DNA of 45,817 bases from an uncultured Acidobacteriota bacterium (GTDB lineage Bacteria > Acidobacteriota > Terriglobia > Terriglobales > Acidobacteriaceae): assembly GCA_903832295.1 (NCBI GenBank), contig CAILAZ010000242.1, positions 1 to 45,817 of the forward strand. The letters run 5' to 3'. The notes under the pieces were generated by a model. It saw only the letters and a list, made by a program, of their open reading frames with translations. It was not told where the DNA came from and ran no database searches. Each line of letters starts with the position of its first letter. Positions within the stretch are counted from its first letter, which is position 1. Positions 32,176 through 41,484 of this stretch are shown here, in pieces. A program made the translations under genes and the position numbers.

Positions 32176-34770
32176 TTACGCCTTCACAAGCTGGGCGTAT
32201 TTCTCGACAAGCTTTTTCAGGCCGTAACTTTGAAATTGTACCGTAATCTTGGCATCTTCCCCATCGCCTTCTCGGTGATAGACGATTCCCTCGCCATATT
32301 TCGGATGCCTTACGCGGTCTCCCTTGCGCAATCCACGGCCTCCGGAGGGCTTATCCAGCTCCATCTCGGGCCGCGAAAACTTCTTCCCCCGCGAGGCAAA
32401 AAAGTCCGCAATGTTGTCAATCGAGTTGTACGCCTGCCCCGTGTACGTCGTCTTGGGAGCGCTTTTCTGGCGCGAGCGGCCGCCCCACGTAGCGGACTGG
32501 TCCTCGTTCTCGTAGTCGTAATGCGCCGTGGAACCAAATTCCTGGAAGCGCGGCGTCGAGCCCTTGATCTTCCCCGGCGAGCCCACATCCTCCAGCAGTT
32601 CAATCGGAATCTCTTCCAGAAACCGCGACGGCGTCGAGGGCTCCGGCGTGTCCGTCCCGTAGCGGCGGCGGTAATGCGCCCGGCTCAGAATCAGCGTGTC
32701 CATCGCCCGCGTCATCCCCACGTAGCACAGCCTGCGCTCTTCCTCAATCTCGATCGGCGAGAGCAGCGTGCGCGAGTGCGGAAACAGCCCCTCTTCCATC
32801 CCCATCAGGAACACCAGCGGAAACTCCAGCCCCTTGGCCGCGTGCAGCGTCATCAGCGTGATCTGCTGCGAGTCGTCGAACTGGTCCACATCGCTCACCA
32901 GCGCCGCATGGTCCAGGAAGTCGCTGATGCTCTCCCCCCGGTCGCGCGAGTCCATCGCCGCGTTCACCAGTTCGCGCAGGTTCTCCACCCGCGCCTGCGC
33001 ATCCGGCGAATCCTCCGCCTCCAGCAGTTGAATATATTTCGTGCGGTCGATCAGAAACTTGAGCACCTCGGCGGTCGAAACCTTCTGCACCGGCTCGCCC
33101 GCCTCCACCTCATCCGGCGCAAGCTCATCCGGAGAAAACTCCGTCGCCTCGGCTTCCGGACTGGAATCCTCCGCCGCCCCAAAGTCGCTCACATCAAAGC
33201 TGTCATCGGCGTCGCCAAAATCAAATCCGTGTTGCGCGTCCGGCTCTGCCTCGGGATTCGCCACCACTGCCGCCGGAGGCGGATCAGCCACAACCGCAGC
33301 CGTCGCATCCATGCGCTCGGCAAACTGCCCGGCGGCCAATGCCCGCGCGTCCTCAATCAGTTCGCGAAAGACCGCCAGCGCAGCACAGGCTCGCGCGGGC
33401 AACAGCTTGCGCTCGATCACCTGCGCCATGGCTCCCCACAGCGACAGGTTGGTCTCCAGCGCCACCCGCTCCACCGTCTCCATCGTGGTCTTGCCAATGC
33501 CGCGCACGGGAGTATTCACCACCCGCATCAGCGCCACCGAGTCATCCGGGTTCAGAATCAACTTCAGGTAAGAGATCATGTCCTTGATCTCTGCCCGCTC
33601 GTAGAAGCTGAATCCACCCACCACGTTGTAGTTCAGGTTGTAGCGCCGCAGCGCCTCTTCCGCCAGGCGCGATTGCGAGTTCGTGCGGTACAGAATCGCC
33701 GACTTGTTTTCCAGCCCCTCGCGGGCGCGCTCCCGGGCCCACTTGGAGATAAAGTCGGCGGCAAACAGTGCCTCGTTCTCTCCATCCGGCGCGTCGTAGA
33801 AACCGATCTTGCTGCCACCCTCGCGGGCCGTCCACAGATTCTTGCCCTTGCGCTGCAGGTTGTTGGCCACCACAGCCGAGGCCGCCTGCAGAATCGGCTG
33901 CGTGGAGCGGTAGTTCTGCTCCAGCCGGATGATCTTGGCCTCCGGAAAGTTTTTCTCAAAGTCGAGGATATTGTTGATATCGGCGCCCCGCCAGGAGTAG
34001 ATCGACTGGTCCTCATCGCCCACCGCGCACAGGTTGTGATGAGTTCCGGCCAGCGCGCACATGATCTCGTACTGCGGGCGGTTCGTGTCCTGGTACTCAT
34101 CCACCAGCATGTACTGGTAGCGGCGCTGGTATTTTTCGCGGGTGGCCGCGTCGCCCTTCAACAGCCGCACGCTTTCCAGCAGCAGGTCGTCAAAATCCAG
34201 CGCGTTGGCCTTCAGCAGCTCGTCCTTGTAAATCTTGTAGATGTGCGCGATGCGCTCCATCTTCGGATCGGCCGAGTTCATGTACATCTGCTGCGGGTCC
34301 TGCATGTGATTCTTGGCCGACGAAATCAACCCGAGCACACTGCGCGGGGTCAGCTTCTTGTCGTCAATCCCCAACCGCTTGATTGCCGACTTCACCACCT
34401 GCTGCTGATCGCCCTCGTCGTAGATCACAAAGTCGCGCGTATAGCCCTTGCCGTTCACCTGCAGGGCGTTGATGTCCCGCCGCAGCATGCGCACGCAGAA
34501 GGAGTGGAAGGTGCTGATTGCCGCCTTCGCCAGCGACTGTCCGCCGATCAACTGGTTCACCCGCTCGGCCATCTCCGCCGCCGCTTTATTGGTGAACGTC
34601 ACCGCCAGGATGCGGTCAGCCTGCACATTCTCGTGCTCCACCAGGTAGGCGATGCGGTAGGTAATCACCCGCGTCTTGCCCGATCCGGCTCCGGCCAGAA
34701 TGAGCACAGGGCCACGCACGGTTTCCACCGCTTCGCGCTGTTGCGGATTGAGCTTTGCGAGAAAGTCCAT
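32176..34770 (-). CDS. pcrA: ATP-dependent DNA helicase PcrA/UvrD
   Basis: 864 residues of a superfamily 1A 3'-5' helicase for repair and replication restart. Motifs: Q-motif LNPQQREAVE, Walker A AGAGSGKT (26-33), TFTNKAAAEMAERV, LVDEYQDTNRPQYE, GDEDQSIYSWRGA, LEQNYRS, VNTPVRGIGKTT and LMTLHAAKGLEFPLVF. Residues about 487-567 are an acidic Asp/Glu/Ala/Pro-rich insertion in the 2B region not found in most PcrA. The C-terminal KGDRVRHPKYGEGIVYHREG is the Tudor-like PcrA domain that contacts RNA polymerase. Length exceeds the usual 720-750 residues mainly because of the insert. Confidence 0.95.
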   Translation of the reverse strand: MDFLAKLNPQQREAVETVRGPVLILAGAGSGKTRVITYRIAYLVEHENVQADRILAVTFTNKAAAEMAERVNQLIGGQSLAKAAISTFHSFCVRMLRRDINALQVNGKGYTRDFVIYDEGDQQQVVKSAIKRLGIDDKKLTPRSVLGLISSAKNHMQDPQQMYMNSADPKMERIAHIYKIYKDELLKANALDFDDLLLESVRLLKGDAATREKYQRRYQYMLVDEYQDTNRPQYEIMCALAGTHHNLCAVGDEDQSIYSWRGADINNILDFEKNFPEAKIIRLEQNYRSTQPILQAASAVVANNLQRKGKNLWTAREGGSKIGFYDAPDGENEALFAADFISKWARERAREGLENKSAILYRTNSQSRLAEEALRRYNLNYNVVGGFSFYERAEIKDMISYLKLILNPDDSVALMRVVNTPVRGIGKTTMETVERVALETNLSLWGAMAQVIERKLLPARACAALAVFRELIEDARALAAGQFAERMDATAAVVADPPPAAVVANPEAEPDAQHGFDFGDADDSFDVSDFGAAEDSSPEAEATEFSPDELAPDEVEAGEPVQKVSTAEVLKFLIDRTKYIQLLEAEDSPDAQARVENLRELVNAAMDSRDRGESISDFLDHAALVSDVDQFDDSQQITLMTLHAAKGLEFPLVFLMGMEEGLFPHSRTLLSPIEIEEERRLCYVGMTRAMDTLILSRAHYRRRYGTDTPEPSTPSRFLEEIPIELLEDVGSPGKIKGSTPRFQEFGSTAHYDYENEDQSATWGGRSRQKSAPKTTYTGQAYNSIDNIADFFASRGKKFSRPEMELDKPSGGRGLRKGDRVRHPKYGEGIVYHREGDGEDAKITVQFQSYGLKKLVEKYAQLVKA

Positions 34771-34834
34771 GCTTGATTTGCGACCGAAGGGCCTGAGAAA
34801 AGACTAACAGGTTTAGGAGATCGGATTGCCCGCC

Positions 34835-35245
34835 CTACTGCTTGCGCGGCGGGTGGTGCTCGATGTCGTATTGCAGCCCATCGCCCGCGTGCCTTGCCGC
34901 CCGGCATTCCTCGCACGGGCACCACTCCCTCAGATAGCTCCACGAGTAGATTCCGTGCTGGTGCCCGTCGTTCCACGTGAACCGGATGGCGTAATTGCCC
35001 ACCGGAGCAACCTCGGTAGGCCGCAGCACGGGCTTGAACATTGGCAGCGGCCCAGCATCGGGCGAAGACGGTTGATCCGGCTGCCGGCGGCTCTTCTCGC
35101 GCTCGTCGTTACACAGCGCGCACGGGCACGCATCGCGCAGGTAGGCAAAGCTGTACGTGCTCTGGTGGCCGTCTTTCCACGCAATTTCCATGGTGTTGCC
35201 GCTGCTCTTGTGGACCTTGATGGAAGCCGGTTGCGATCCGCTCAT
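34835..35245 (-). CDS. DUF971 (gamma-butyrobetaine-hydroxylase-like N-terminal) protein
   Basis: 136 residues from ATG 35245; an upstream frame to 35635 is antisense to a membrane gene and not conserved. Two related halves each have W-x-DGH, Y-S-x-x-YLR and a Cys triplet: DACPCALC and EWCPCEEC. This is the DUF971 (PF06155) pattern. The domain occurs alone, in Mrp/ApbC-type ATPases and in eukaryotic hydroxylases; a metal or Fe-S role is possible from the six cysteines. It is upstream of the helicase gene on the same strand and divergent from the gene at 35294. Confidence 0.85.
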   Translation of the reverse strand: MSGSQPASIKVHKSSGNTMEIAWKDGHQSTYSFAYLRDACPCALCNDEREKSRRQPDQPSSPDAGPLPMFKPVLRPTEVAPVGNYAIRFTWNDGHQHGIYSWSYLREWCPCEECRAARHAGDGLQYDIEHHPPRKQ

Positions 35246-35293
35246 GCGCCAAGTGTAAACTATTTTTCGATTGCGCTCTGTCGTGAGGAATCG

Positions 35294-35638
35294 ATGGAAC
35301 CAAGCTCGTCGCTTCTGGAAATCAAGCTCCTGCACACCGCCGTCTGGCTCTTCTTCGCCTCCTGCATCGTCGCCATCCCTTTTGCCGCCTTGGCGCAGAG
35401 GTTCCGGTGGGCGGCGCTCCTCAGCGCCCTCGTTCTGCTCGAGTGCCTCGTTCTGGCTCTCAACCGATGCCGGTGTCCGCTCACCGATGTGGCTGCCCGC
35501 TTCACCCCCGACCGCGCTCCGAACTTCGACATTTTTCTCCCCCTCTGGCTGGCCCGGGAAAACAAGATCGTCTTTGGATCCCTCTTCCTGTTCGGAGAAC
35601 TGGTATTCTTTATCAAGTGGCGGCGCTCCAGGCAATGA
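35294..35638 (+). CDS. Small three-helix membrane protein, family not recognised
   Basis: 114 residues. Three hydrophobic segments (about 12-34, 40-55 and 92-107) and a polar CRCPLTDVAARF loop between helices 2 and 3. GAGG is five bases before the ATG. The arrangement recalls DUF2784-like proteins (CPLT motif), but the match is partial and I would not assign it. It is divergent from the DUF971 gene with a 48-base shared control region. Confidence 0.65.
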   Translation: MEPSSSLLEIKLLHTAVWLFFASCIVAIPFAALAQRFRWAALLSALVLLECLVLALNRCRCPLTDVAARFTPDRAPNFDIFLPLWLARENKIVFGSLFLFGELVFFIKWRRSRQ

Positions 35639-35668
35639 GCGTCCACCAGAACGATTCCGCCTGCCGGG

Positions 35669-35697
35669 TTGCTGAAATCCACAGCCTCTTGTAGAAT
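35669..35697 (+). promoter_or_regulatory. Candidate promoter of rpmB with long leader
   Basis: TTGCTG (35669-35674), a 17-base spacer and TAGAAT (35692-35697) precede rpmB. It would give a leader of about 135 bases, long enough for structure-based control; no known L28 leader motif was recognised. Confidence 0.45.
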
Positions 35698-35840
35698 CAG
35701 ATTTTGGCGACCAGCCTCTTTAGTTCATTTCAGGTTCCGCGCGTTTCTTTCCTGGGTTGCACCCCCATGTAGTTTTGGCTCCATTTGGAGACCAGTGCAG
35801 CGGTCGAAAGCCCAAGCGGTTCCAAATTCTGGAGTTAGTC

Positions 35841-36035
35841 ATGGCACAGGTTTGTTCAGTCTGCGGCAAGGGTCCGCAGTTCGGCAATAACGTATCGCAC
35901 GCCAACAACAAGTCCCGCCGCCGCTGGAACGTGAACCTGCATCCGGTGAAGGCCAAGGTTGCCGGCACCACCAACACCAAGAAGATGCGCGTCTGCTCCA
36001 GCTGCCTGAAGGGCGACAAAGTCACCAAGGGCTAA
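35841..36035 (+). CDS. rpmB: 50S ribosomal protein L28 (zinc-ribbon form)
   Basis: 64 residues, full length for L28. [20 protein letters not shown] and [11 protein letters not shown] contain paired cysteines (5, 8, 52, 55), so it is the zinc-binding C+ form. GGAG lies 8-11 bases upstream of the ATG. The longer in-frame start at 35757 adds non-conserved residues. A strong terminator follows, so it is probably monocistronic. Confidence 0.97.
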   Translation: MAQVCSVCGKGPQFGNNVSHANNKSRRRWNVNLHPVKAKVAGTTNTKKMRVCSSCLKGDKVTKG

Positions 36036-36118
36036 GCTACCTGGGCGCATTACGCTCGTGTTGAGCACGGCACGCGCCGGATTGCGGATGTCCCTCCGCG
36101 TGAAGCCGGGAGAAGTGT

Positions 36119-36145
36119 AGGCCTCCGCCGCCGCGGAGGCCTTTT
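36119..36145 (+). terminator. Strong intrinsic terminator after rpmB
   Basis: A 10-bp stem AGGCCTCCGC/GCGGAGGCCT with a four-base loop, followed by a T run. It ends only about 25 bases before the MATE start, so that gene either depends on read-through or has promoter elements inside this region. Confidence 0.88.
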
Positions 36146-36169
36146 GCTGTGTTTGCGGAACGGAATCCC

Positions 36170-37555
36170 ATGCTCCACCTGCGCGCCATCCAACGCGAAA
36201 TGCCGCCCCTGCTGCGCCTCGCCGTGCCCATCGTCCTCGGCGAAGTCGGCTGGATGTCCATGAACTTCGTGGACATTGCCATGATCGGCCGCGTCGGTCC
36301 CACCGCGCTTGCCGCCGTCAGCCTGGGCTCCGCCGTTTTCGTCGTCTTCGCCATTGTCTGTGAAGGCCTGCTCCTCGGCACAGACTCCATGATCTCGCAG
36401 AGCTATGGCGCGGGCCTGTTGGACGACTGCCTGCAAACCCTGTGGGCCGGAGCCCAGCTCGCTCTCCCCCTCGGCCTCCTCTGCGCCCTCGCCGTCGCCG
36501 CCAGCGCCTCGCTCCTCGCCCCCATGGGCATCGCCCCTGAGATCGTCCGCCAGGCCATTCCCTTCCTCTACGCCATGGCCTGCGGCTTGCCGCCCCTCAT
36601 GGGCTTCGTCGCCATGCGCGTCTTTCTCCAGGGAACCCACCAGGTCAAGGTCATCGCCTTTGCCATGCTCTCGGCCAACCTCATCAACTTCGCCGGAAAC
36701 TACGCCCTCATCTACGGGCACTTCGGCCTGCCCGCCCTCGGAGCCACCGGATCGGGGCTCTCCACCGCCCTCGCCCGCCTCTACATGATGCTCGTGCTCC
36801 TCGCCTACATGGCCTGGCAGAACCGCCGCCAGCACTGGCGCGTGATGCACTATGCCCGCCAGTTCTACACCCGGCGCATCGCGAAAATCTTCCGCCTCGG
36901 CGCTCCCGCCGCCAGCCAGATCGTCCTCGAGGTCGGCATCTTCTCCGCCAGCACCCTCGCCGCCGGACGCCTCGGCGCCGTCGCCGTCTCCGGACACCAG
37001 ATCGCCCTCATCATGGCCTCGCTCACCTTCATGGTCCCCCTCGGAATCGCTCAGGCCACCTCCGTCCGCGTCGGCAATGCCATCGGACGCCGCGACGCCG
37101 AAGCTGCCAACATCAGCGGCTGGAGCGGCCTCGCCCTCAGCGCCAGCTTTATGAGCTGCTCCGCCATCGTGCTCTGGACCTTCCCCCTGGCCATCGTCCA
37201 CATCTTTACCTACAATCCCCAGGTCGCCCAGGTCGGCGTCTCCCTGCTGGCCATCGCCGCCGTCTTCCAGTTTTTTGATGGCGTGCAGGTCACTGCCATC
37301 GGAGCCCTGCGCGGCTCCGGCAACACCCGCATCGCCATGATCACTGATTTTGTAGGTTGGTGGCTCGTCGGCCTGCCGCTGGGCACCTGGCTCTGCTTCC
37401 GCATGGGTTGGGGAGTTCGCGGCCTCTGGTTTGGCCTCAGCGCCGGACTCATCAGTATCGGCTGTGTGCTCGCCGTCGCCTGGCGGCGCCGCGTGCAAGC
37501 CTTGCGCCGGGAACTTGGCGCCGTGCCCATCGGCACAGCGCCTTCCCAGCTCTAA
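36170..37555 (+). CDS. MATE-family multidrug/sodium exporter (NorM-like)
   Basis: 461 residues from ATG 36170; GTG 36149 is possible but overlaps the rpmB terminator tail. About 12 transmembrane helices in two related halves, starting LLRLAVPIVLGEVGWMSMNF and VDIAMIGRVGPTALAAVSLG; the second half has RLGAVAVSGHQIALIMASLT and QVTAIGALRGSGNTRIAM. MATE transporters export cationic drugs or metabolites in exchange for Na+ or H+. Codons end almost always in C, an extreme of the local bias. It converges on the lipoprotein gene with 3 bases between stops and no terminator. Confidence 0.93.
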   Translation: MLHLRAIQREMPPLLRLAVPIVLGEVGWMSMNFVDIAMIGRVGPTALAAVSLGSAVFVVFAIVCEGLLLGTDSMISQSYGAGLLDDCLQTLWAGAQLALPLGLLCALAVAASASLLAPMGIAPEIVRQAIPFLYAMACGLPPLMGFVAMRVFLQGTHQVKVIAFAMLSANLINFAGNYALIYGHFGLPALGATGSGLSTALARLYMMLVLLAYMAWQNRRQHWRVMHYARQFYTRRIAKIFRLGAPAASQIVLEVGIFSASTLAAGRLGAVAVSGHQIALIMASLTFMVPLGIAQATSVRVGNAIGRRDAEAANISGWSGLALSASFMSCSAIVLWTFPLAIVHIFTYNPQVAQVGVSLLAIAAVFQFFDGVQVTAIGALRGSGNTRIAMITDFVGWWLVGLPLGTWLCFRMGWGVRGLWFGLSAGLISIGCVLAVAWRRRVQALRRELGAVPIGTAPSQL

Positions 37556-37558
37556 TCC

Positions 37559-38143
37559 TCAGTTGCTCTCTTTTTTGTCCTTCGGCAAATCCAGCAGCAC
37601 CAGCCCAATCTTCGTGCCGCCCTGCTCCGGCTCAAGCGCCACAATCCGCTGGTGGCTCTTGGAACCCGTCTTGAGCTCAGTTTCCGAGCTCCCCGCCTTG
37701 TCCCTCACGCTGATGTGGTTGTCGTTTTCGCAGGTAAGCCCATCGCTTGTCTTGGTTGGCTTTCCTACCACAGTCACTCCCTTGCACTCAATCACATCGC
37801 CATACCGCGAAAGCTCTTTGCGATAGAACGCCAGCACCTTCTCCTGCGAATCAGGCGTCAGATAGCTCACCGCCTTCACTCCCAGGTGGAAGCCCCCGAA
37901 GCTCATATCCACGTCGGCTGCGCCGTTGTCCTTATCCTGCTTCACCACCGTCGCGCCCGGATATGCGGCAATTCCAATGTCAGAGACCACCACGGAGTCA
38001 TTGGTCTTCACCTTCATGCCGCCCAGCGGGGTCTCAATCTTCACATCCTCATTGCCGTTGCTGGATTTCTTCTCCTGCACGCTGCATCCGCTACCCACCA
38101 GCGCCGCCACCATCACCACCGCCGCCATCCATCTTCCGGACAT
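37559..38143 (-). CDS. Lipoprotein of unknown function
   Basis: 194 residues from ATG 38143, chosen because AGGAGAG is directly upstream. A signal peptide and lipobox GSGC (Cys at about 20) anchor it. The mature domain has YPGATVV and YLTPDSQEKVLAFYRKELSRYG, a pattern I have seen in acidobacterial hypothetical proteins with a possible substrate-binding domain; no function is known. It is the last gene of the rel-side minus group, 62 bases after ridA. Confidence 0.75.
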   Translation of the reverse strand: MSGRWMAAVVMVAALVGSGCSVQEKKSSNGNEDVKIETPLGGMKVKTNDSVVVSDIGIAAYPGATVVKQDKDNGAADVDMSFGGFHLGVKAVSYLTPDSQEKVLAFYRKELSRYGDVIECKGVTVVGKPTKTSDGLTCENDNHISVRDKAGSSETELKTGSKSHQRIVALEPEQGGTKIGLVLLDLPKDKKESN

Positions 38144-38205
38144 AACTCTCCTCCATGCAAACACGTTCTTAGATACGGATGGAGCCGCCCGGCGGTTCCT
38201 CGCAA

Positions 38206-38586
38206 TTATTCGGCCAACGCGATCGCATCAATCTCCACCAGCACATCCTTGGGAAGCCGTGAAACCTGCACCGTCGCCCGCGCCGGGGCGCTCTGCGGGA
38301 AGAACCGCTCATAGACGTCGTTCATCGCCTTGAACTCCGTCAAGTCCGTCATGTACACCCCCGTGCGCACCACCTTGTCCAGCCCGCTGCCCGCCGCCTT
38401 CAGAATCGCCTCCAGGTTGTTGATGACCTGTTCGGTCTGCTTGGCAATTCCGCCCTCCACCACCTGCTGCGTCGCCGGGTCCACCGGAATCTGACCGCTG
38501 ACAAAAATAAATCCATTCGCCCGGATCGCCTGCGAGTAGGGTCCAATGGCTTGTGGGGCGTTGGGCGTCGCAATTACTTCACGCAT
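38206..38586 (-). CDS. ridA: RidA/YjgF-family enamine/imine deaminase
   Basis: 126 residues. RidA hydrolyses reactive 2-aminoacrylate-type enamines produced by PLP enzymes. Conserved residues are in place: IGPYSQAI near 14, FVSGQIPVDP, and Arg103 in ARATVQVSRLPKDVLVEIDA, matching the catalytic Arg105. It is located between the lipoprotein and a membrane protein gene on the same strand. Confidence 0.94.
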   Translation of the reverse strand: MREVIATPNAPQAIGPYSQAIRANGFIFVSGQIPVDPATQQVVEGGIAKQTEQVINNLEAILKAAGSGLDKVVRTGVYMTDLTEFKAMNDVYERFFPQSAPARATVQVSRLPKDVLVEIDAIALAE

Positions 38587-38692
38587 AATCTCTTACTCCT
38601 TCGGAATGCAATCTTCCACGAGCACCCATTCTAACCTCGCCGTCGCTTGCAACTAATCGCCCTCGCACTCACGATCCCGTTCCGCCCCGTCC

Positions 38693-39157
38693 CTACGGCT
38701 TCGCTGGCCTCAGCAAAAACAAATATCCCACCGCAATCGCATACAGCGTCACCGCAATTGCCGTCGCCGCCCCCAGCAACTGCATCGCAAAGCCCAGCAG
38801 CCCCACCGCCGCACACAGGCACATCACGATCAAATTGTTCCTGTGCCAGCGCCTTAGCGCATCCCCGTTGCGCGGACTCCTTCTCAGCTCCGCCAGCGAC
38901 GGCAGCACCATCGCATTCCGAATCGTGTAGGCAAACGTCAGCAGCGACGTCGAGAGAATAATCGGCAGAAACGTCCGGCTCCCCAGCGTCCCCGGAGGCA
39001 CCCGGAACACCGTCATTCCCAGCACCGCGCACGCCACCAGCATCCCCACCAACCCGCGCTGCGTGCGCTGCAATGATACATACGCGTACTCCACCGCCTG
39101 CGTCTGCACTGGAATCACCACCGGCGCGGCTTGCTGCTTCTTTGCGTAACGGGACAT
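38693..39157 (-). CDS. Four-helix membrane protein, unknown
   Basis: 154 residues. A basic/Gln-rich N terminus (MSRYAKKQQAAP) is followed by four hydrophobic segments (about 36-50, 63-80, 108-126 and 128-148). The family was not recognised. Its ATG begins immediately after the rel stop (TAAATG), so it is almost certainly translationally coupled to rel. A link to stringent-response control is only positional. Confidence 0.75.
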   Translation of the reverse strand: MSRYAKKQQAAPVVIPVQTQAVEYAYVSLQRTQRGLVGMLVACAVLGMTVFRVPPGTLGSRTFLPIILSTSLLTFAYTIRNAMVLPSLAELRRSPRNGDALRRWHRNNLIVMCLCAAVGLLGFAMQLLGAATAIAVTLYAIAVGYLFLLRPAKP

Positions 39158-41371
39158 TTAACTGGTCAGCTTCTGCACGCGCTCTACATCGCGCACGCCC
39201 TGGATGCGGCGGATGCCGGTGATAATCCGATTCAGGTGGTTCACATCGCGGGTCTCAAAAATAATGTCGATGGTCGCGGCCGCGTTCCCCGTCTTCGCCT
39301 CAATATGCCGGATGTTTGCGTCTTCCCCGCTGATCACCGCTGACACCTGCGTGATCATTCCCGGACGGTCGTCGCTCGATACCACCAGCTTCACCGGGTA
39401 AGCCGCCGCGCCCCCGGCAATGCGAGGCTCCTTGTGGGACCACTCCACTTCCAGCCTGCGCTCCGGCTCATACATCAGATTCTGCACGTTTGAGCATGTC
39501 TTGCTGTGCACCGCCACGCCCTTGCCACGGGTCACGTAGCCCACAATCTCTTCACCCCGGATCGGGTTGCAGCATCGTGCCCGGTACACCAGCAGGTCGT
39601 CGGTGCCGCGCACCGTAAGCGCCGAGCTGTCGTTGCCAAACGCGCGCTTCACCGCCGAAGCCAGCCCCTGCTGTTCCTCGCCCGGCTGCAGATTGCTCCC
39701 CGGCAGCACCTTCGCCAGCACAGATCGCGATGAGTACTTGCCGTAGCCAATCCCCGCCAGCAGGTCGTCCACCTTGCTCACGCCGTACTCCAGCGCCGCC
39801 TTCTGCAACTCGGGATCCTTGATGTCCTTCAGCGCGATCCTGTACTTCCGCGCCTCTTTTTCAATCAGCTTGCGCCCAATCTCAATTGCCCGTTCGCGCT
39901 GGTGAATGTTCAGCCAGTGCTTGATCTTCTGCCGCGCCCGCGAGCTTTTTACAATCCCCAGCCAGTCGCGGCTCGGGTTGTGCCCCGTCTGCGTCATGAT
40001 CTCCACAATGTCGCCCGAGCGCAGCTTTGAGCGCAGCGGAACGATCCGCCCGTTCACCTTCGCTCCCACGCAGGAGTGCCCCACCTCGGTATGCACCGTG
40101 TACGCAAAATCAATCGGCGTCGCGTCTCGCGGAAGAATCACCACCTTGCCCTTCGGCGTAAACGTGTACACCTCTTCCGGATAGAGATCGATCTTCAGCG
40201 TCGAGAGAAACTCGCTCGGATCGGCCATCTCCCGCTGCCACTCCACTACCTGCCTCAGCCATGCCAACCGCTGTTCGTCCCTGGCGGAGATCGGCCCGTC
40301 CTTGTACTTCCAGTGCGCCGCAATCCCCTCTTCCGCCATCTTGTGCATCTCTTCCGTACGTATCTGCACCTCGAAGGGATGCCCATCCTCGGCAATCACC
40401 GTGGTGTGCAGTGACTGGTAGAGGTTCGGCCTCGGCATGGCGATAAAGTCCTTGATCCGCCCCGGCACCGGGCGCCACGCATTATGAATAATTCCCAGCA
40501 CCGCGTAGCAGTCGTTCACCGAGTAGGTGATCACCCGCAGCGCCAGCAGGTCATACATCTGGTCCGCGTTGATCTTCTGCTTGATCACCTTCTGGTAGAT
40601 CGAGTACATCCGCTTGATGCGCGAATCCACCCGCACAATGTTGATGTTGGCCTCTTTCACCTTCTGCCGGATGGTGTCGGCCATCTTTCCCAGGGCGCGC
40701 TCGCCGTCCTTCCGCAGCGCCTCCACCTGCTCCACCACCATCTTGTAGCCCACCGGATCCACATAGGGAAACGACAGATCTTCCAGCTCGCCGCGAACCT
40801 TGCCCATCCCCAGTCGGTGTGCCAGCGGCGCGTAGATCTCCAGCGTCTCCTTGGCGATTTTCGTCTGCCGTTCGGGAGACAGATGTTTCAGCGTCCGCAT
40901 GTTGTGCAGCCGGTCTGCCAGCTTGATGAGCACGACCCTTATGTCGTCCACCATCGCCAGCATCATCTTGCGCACGTTCTCTGCCTGCGCCTCCTCGCGC
41001 GAGGCAAAATCAATCTTGCTGATCTTGGTGACGCCTTCCACGATGTGCGCCACCTGCTCTCCGAACTGCTCCTTGATCTCCTCCGTCGTCACGCTCGTGT
41101 CTTCCACGGAGTCGTGCAGCAGTCCGGCGGCAATCGCCGTCGTGTCCAGCTTCATCTCCGCCAGCAGAATTGCCACTTCCAGCGGATGCACCAGGTAGGG
41201 CTCGCCCGAGGCGCGCTGCTGTCCGCTATGGTGCTGCAATGAGAGTTCGTAGGCGCGTTGGATAATGTCGAGGTCGTCGCTGGGGCGGTTGGTGCGGGCA
41301 ATCTTCAGCAGTTCGCGAAACCGCGTCGCGGTTAAAACATTGGTCGCAATTTGCTCGCGAAAGCTCGCCAT
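39158..41371 (-). CDS. rel: Bifunctional (p)ppGpp synthetase/hydrolase Rel
   Basis: 737 residues from ATG 41371; an in-frame start at 41461 adds 30 residues overlapping the divergent gene's leader. The HD hydrolase domain has His62 and GLLHDSVEDT (His86, Asp87). The synthetase domain (about 240-350) includes RIKRMYSIYQKV and EVQIRTEEMHKMAEEGIAAH. Then follow TGS (VYTFTPKGKVVILPRDATPI), a Cys/His region (RARCCNPIRGEEIVGYV) and a C-terminal ACT domain. Intact HD residues support both synthesis and degradation of (p)ppGpp. It is the only such enzyme in the window. Confidence 0.95.
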   Translation of the reverse strand: MASFREQIATNVLTATRFRELLKIARTNRPSDDLDIIQRAYELSLQHHSGQQRASGEPYLVHPLEVAILLAEMKLDTTAIAAGLLHDSVEDTSVTTEEIKEQFGEQVAHIVEGVTKISKIDFASREEAQAENVRKMMLAMVDDIRVVLIKLADRLHNMRTLKHLSPERQTKIAKETLEIYAPLAHRLGMGKVRGELEDLSFPYVDPVGYKMVVEQVEALRKDGERALGKMADTIRQKVKEANINIVRVDSRIKRMYSIYQKVIKQKINADQMYDLLALRVITYSVNDCYAVLGIIHNAWRPVPGRIKDFIAMPRPNLYQSLHTTVIAEDGHPFEVQIRTEEMHKMAEEGIAAHWKYKDGPISARDEQRLAWLRQVVEWQREMADPSEFLSTLKIDLYPEEVYTFTPKGKVVILPRDATPIDFAYTVHTEVGHSCVGAKVNGRIVPLRSKLRSGDIVEIMTQTGHNPSRDWLGIVKSSRARQKIKHWLNIHQRERAIEIGRKLIEKEARKYRIALKDIKDPELQKAALEYGVSKVDDLLAGIGYGKYSSRSVLAKVLPGSNLQPGEEQQGLASAVKRAFGNDSSALTVRGTDDLLVYRARCCNPIRGEEIVGYVTRGKGVAVHSKTCSNVQNLMYEPERRLEVEWSHKEPRIAGGAAAYPVKLVVSSDDRPGMITQVSAVISGEDANIRHIEAKTGNAAATIDIIFETRDVNHLNRIITGIRRIQGVRDVERVQKLTS

Positions 41372-41484
41372 AATTGATTCTAGCTTGTAACCTCCCTGTA
41401 ACGCCAAGGCCCGCGAGTCGCAAGCTGCTCCTGTTGCATCCGATGCCTTGGCAACAGACAATGATCCTGAGGCAGAGAACTGAA

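Noticed and set aside
31819-34776. 985-residue open frame on the plus strand
   Set aside because: Antisense to the PcrA gene; Arg/Leu/His-rich composition is typical of the complement of a G+C-rich gene.
36050-37498. 482-residue open frame on the minus strand
   Set aside because: Antisense to the MATE gene; Gly/Glu/Asp-rich shadow of C-ending codons.
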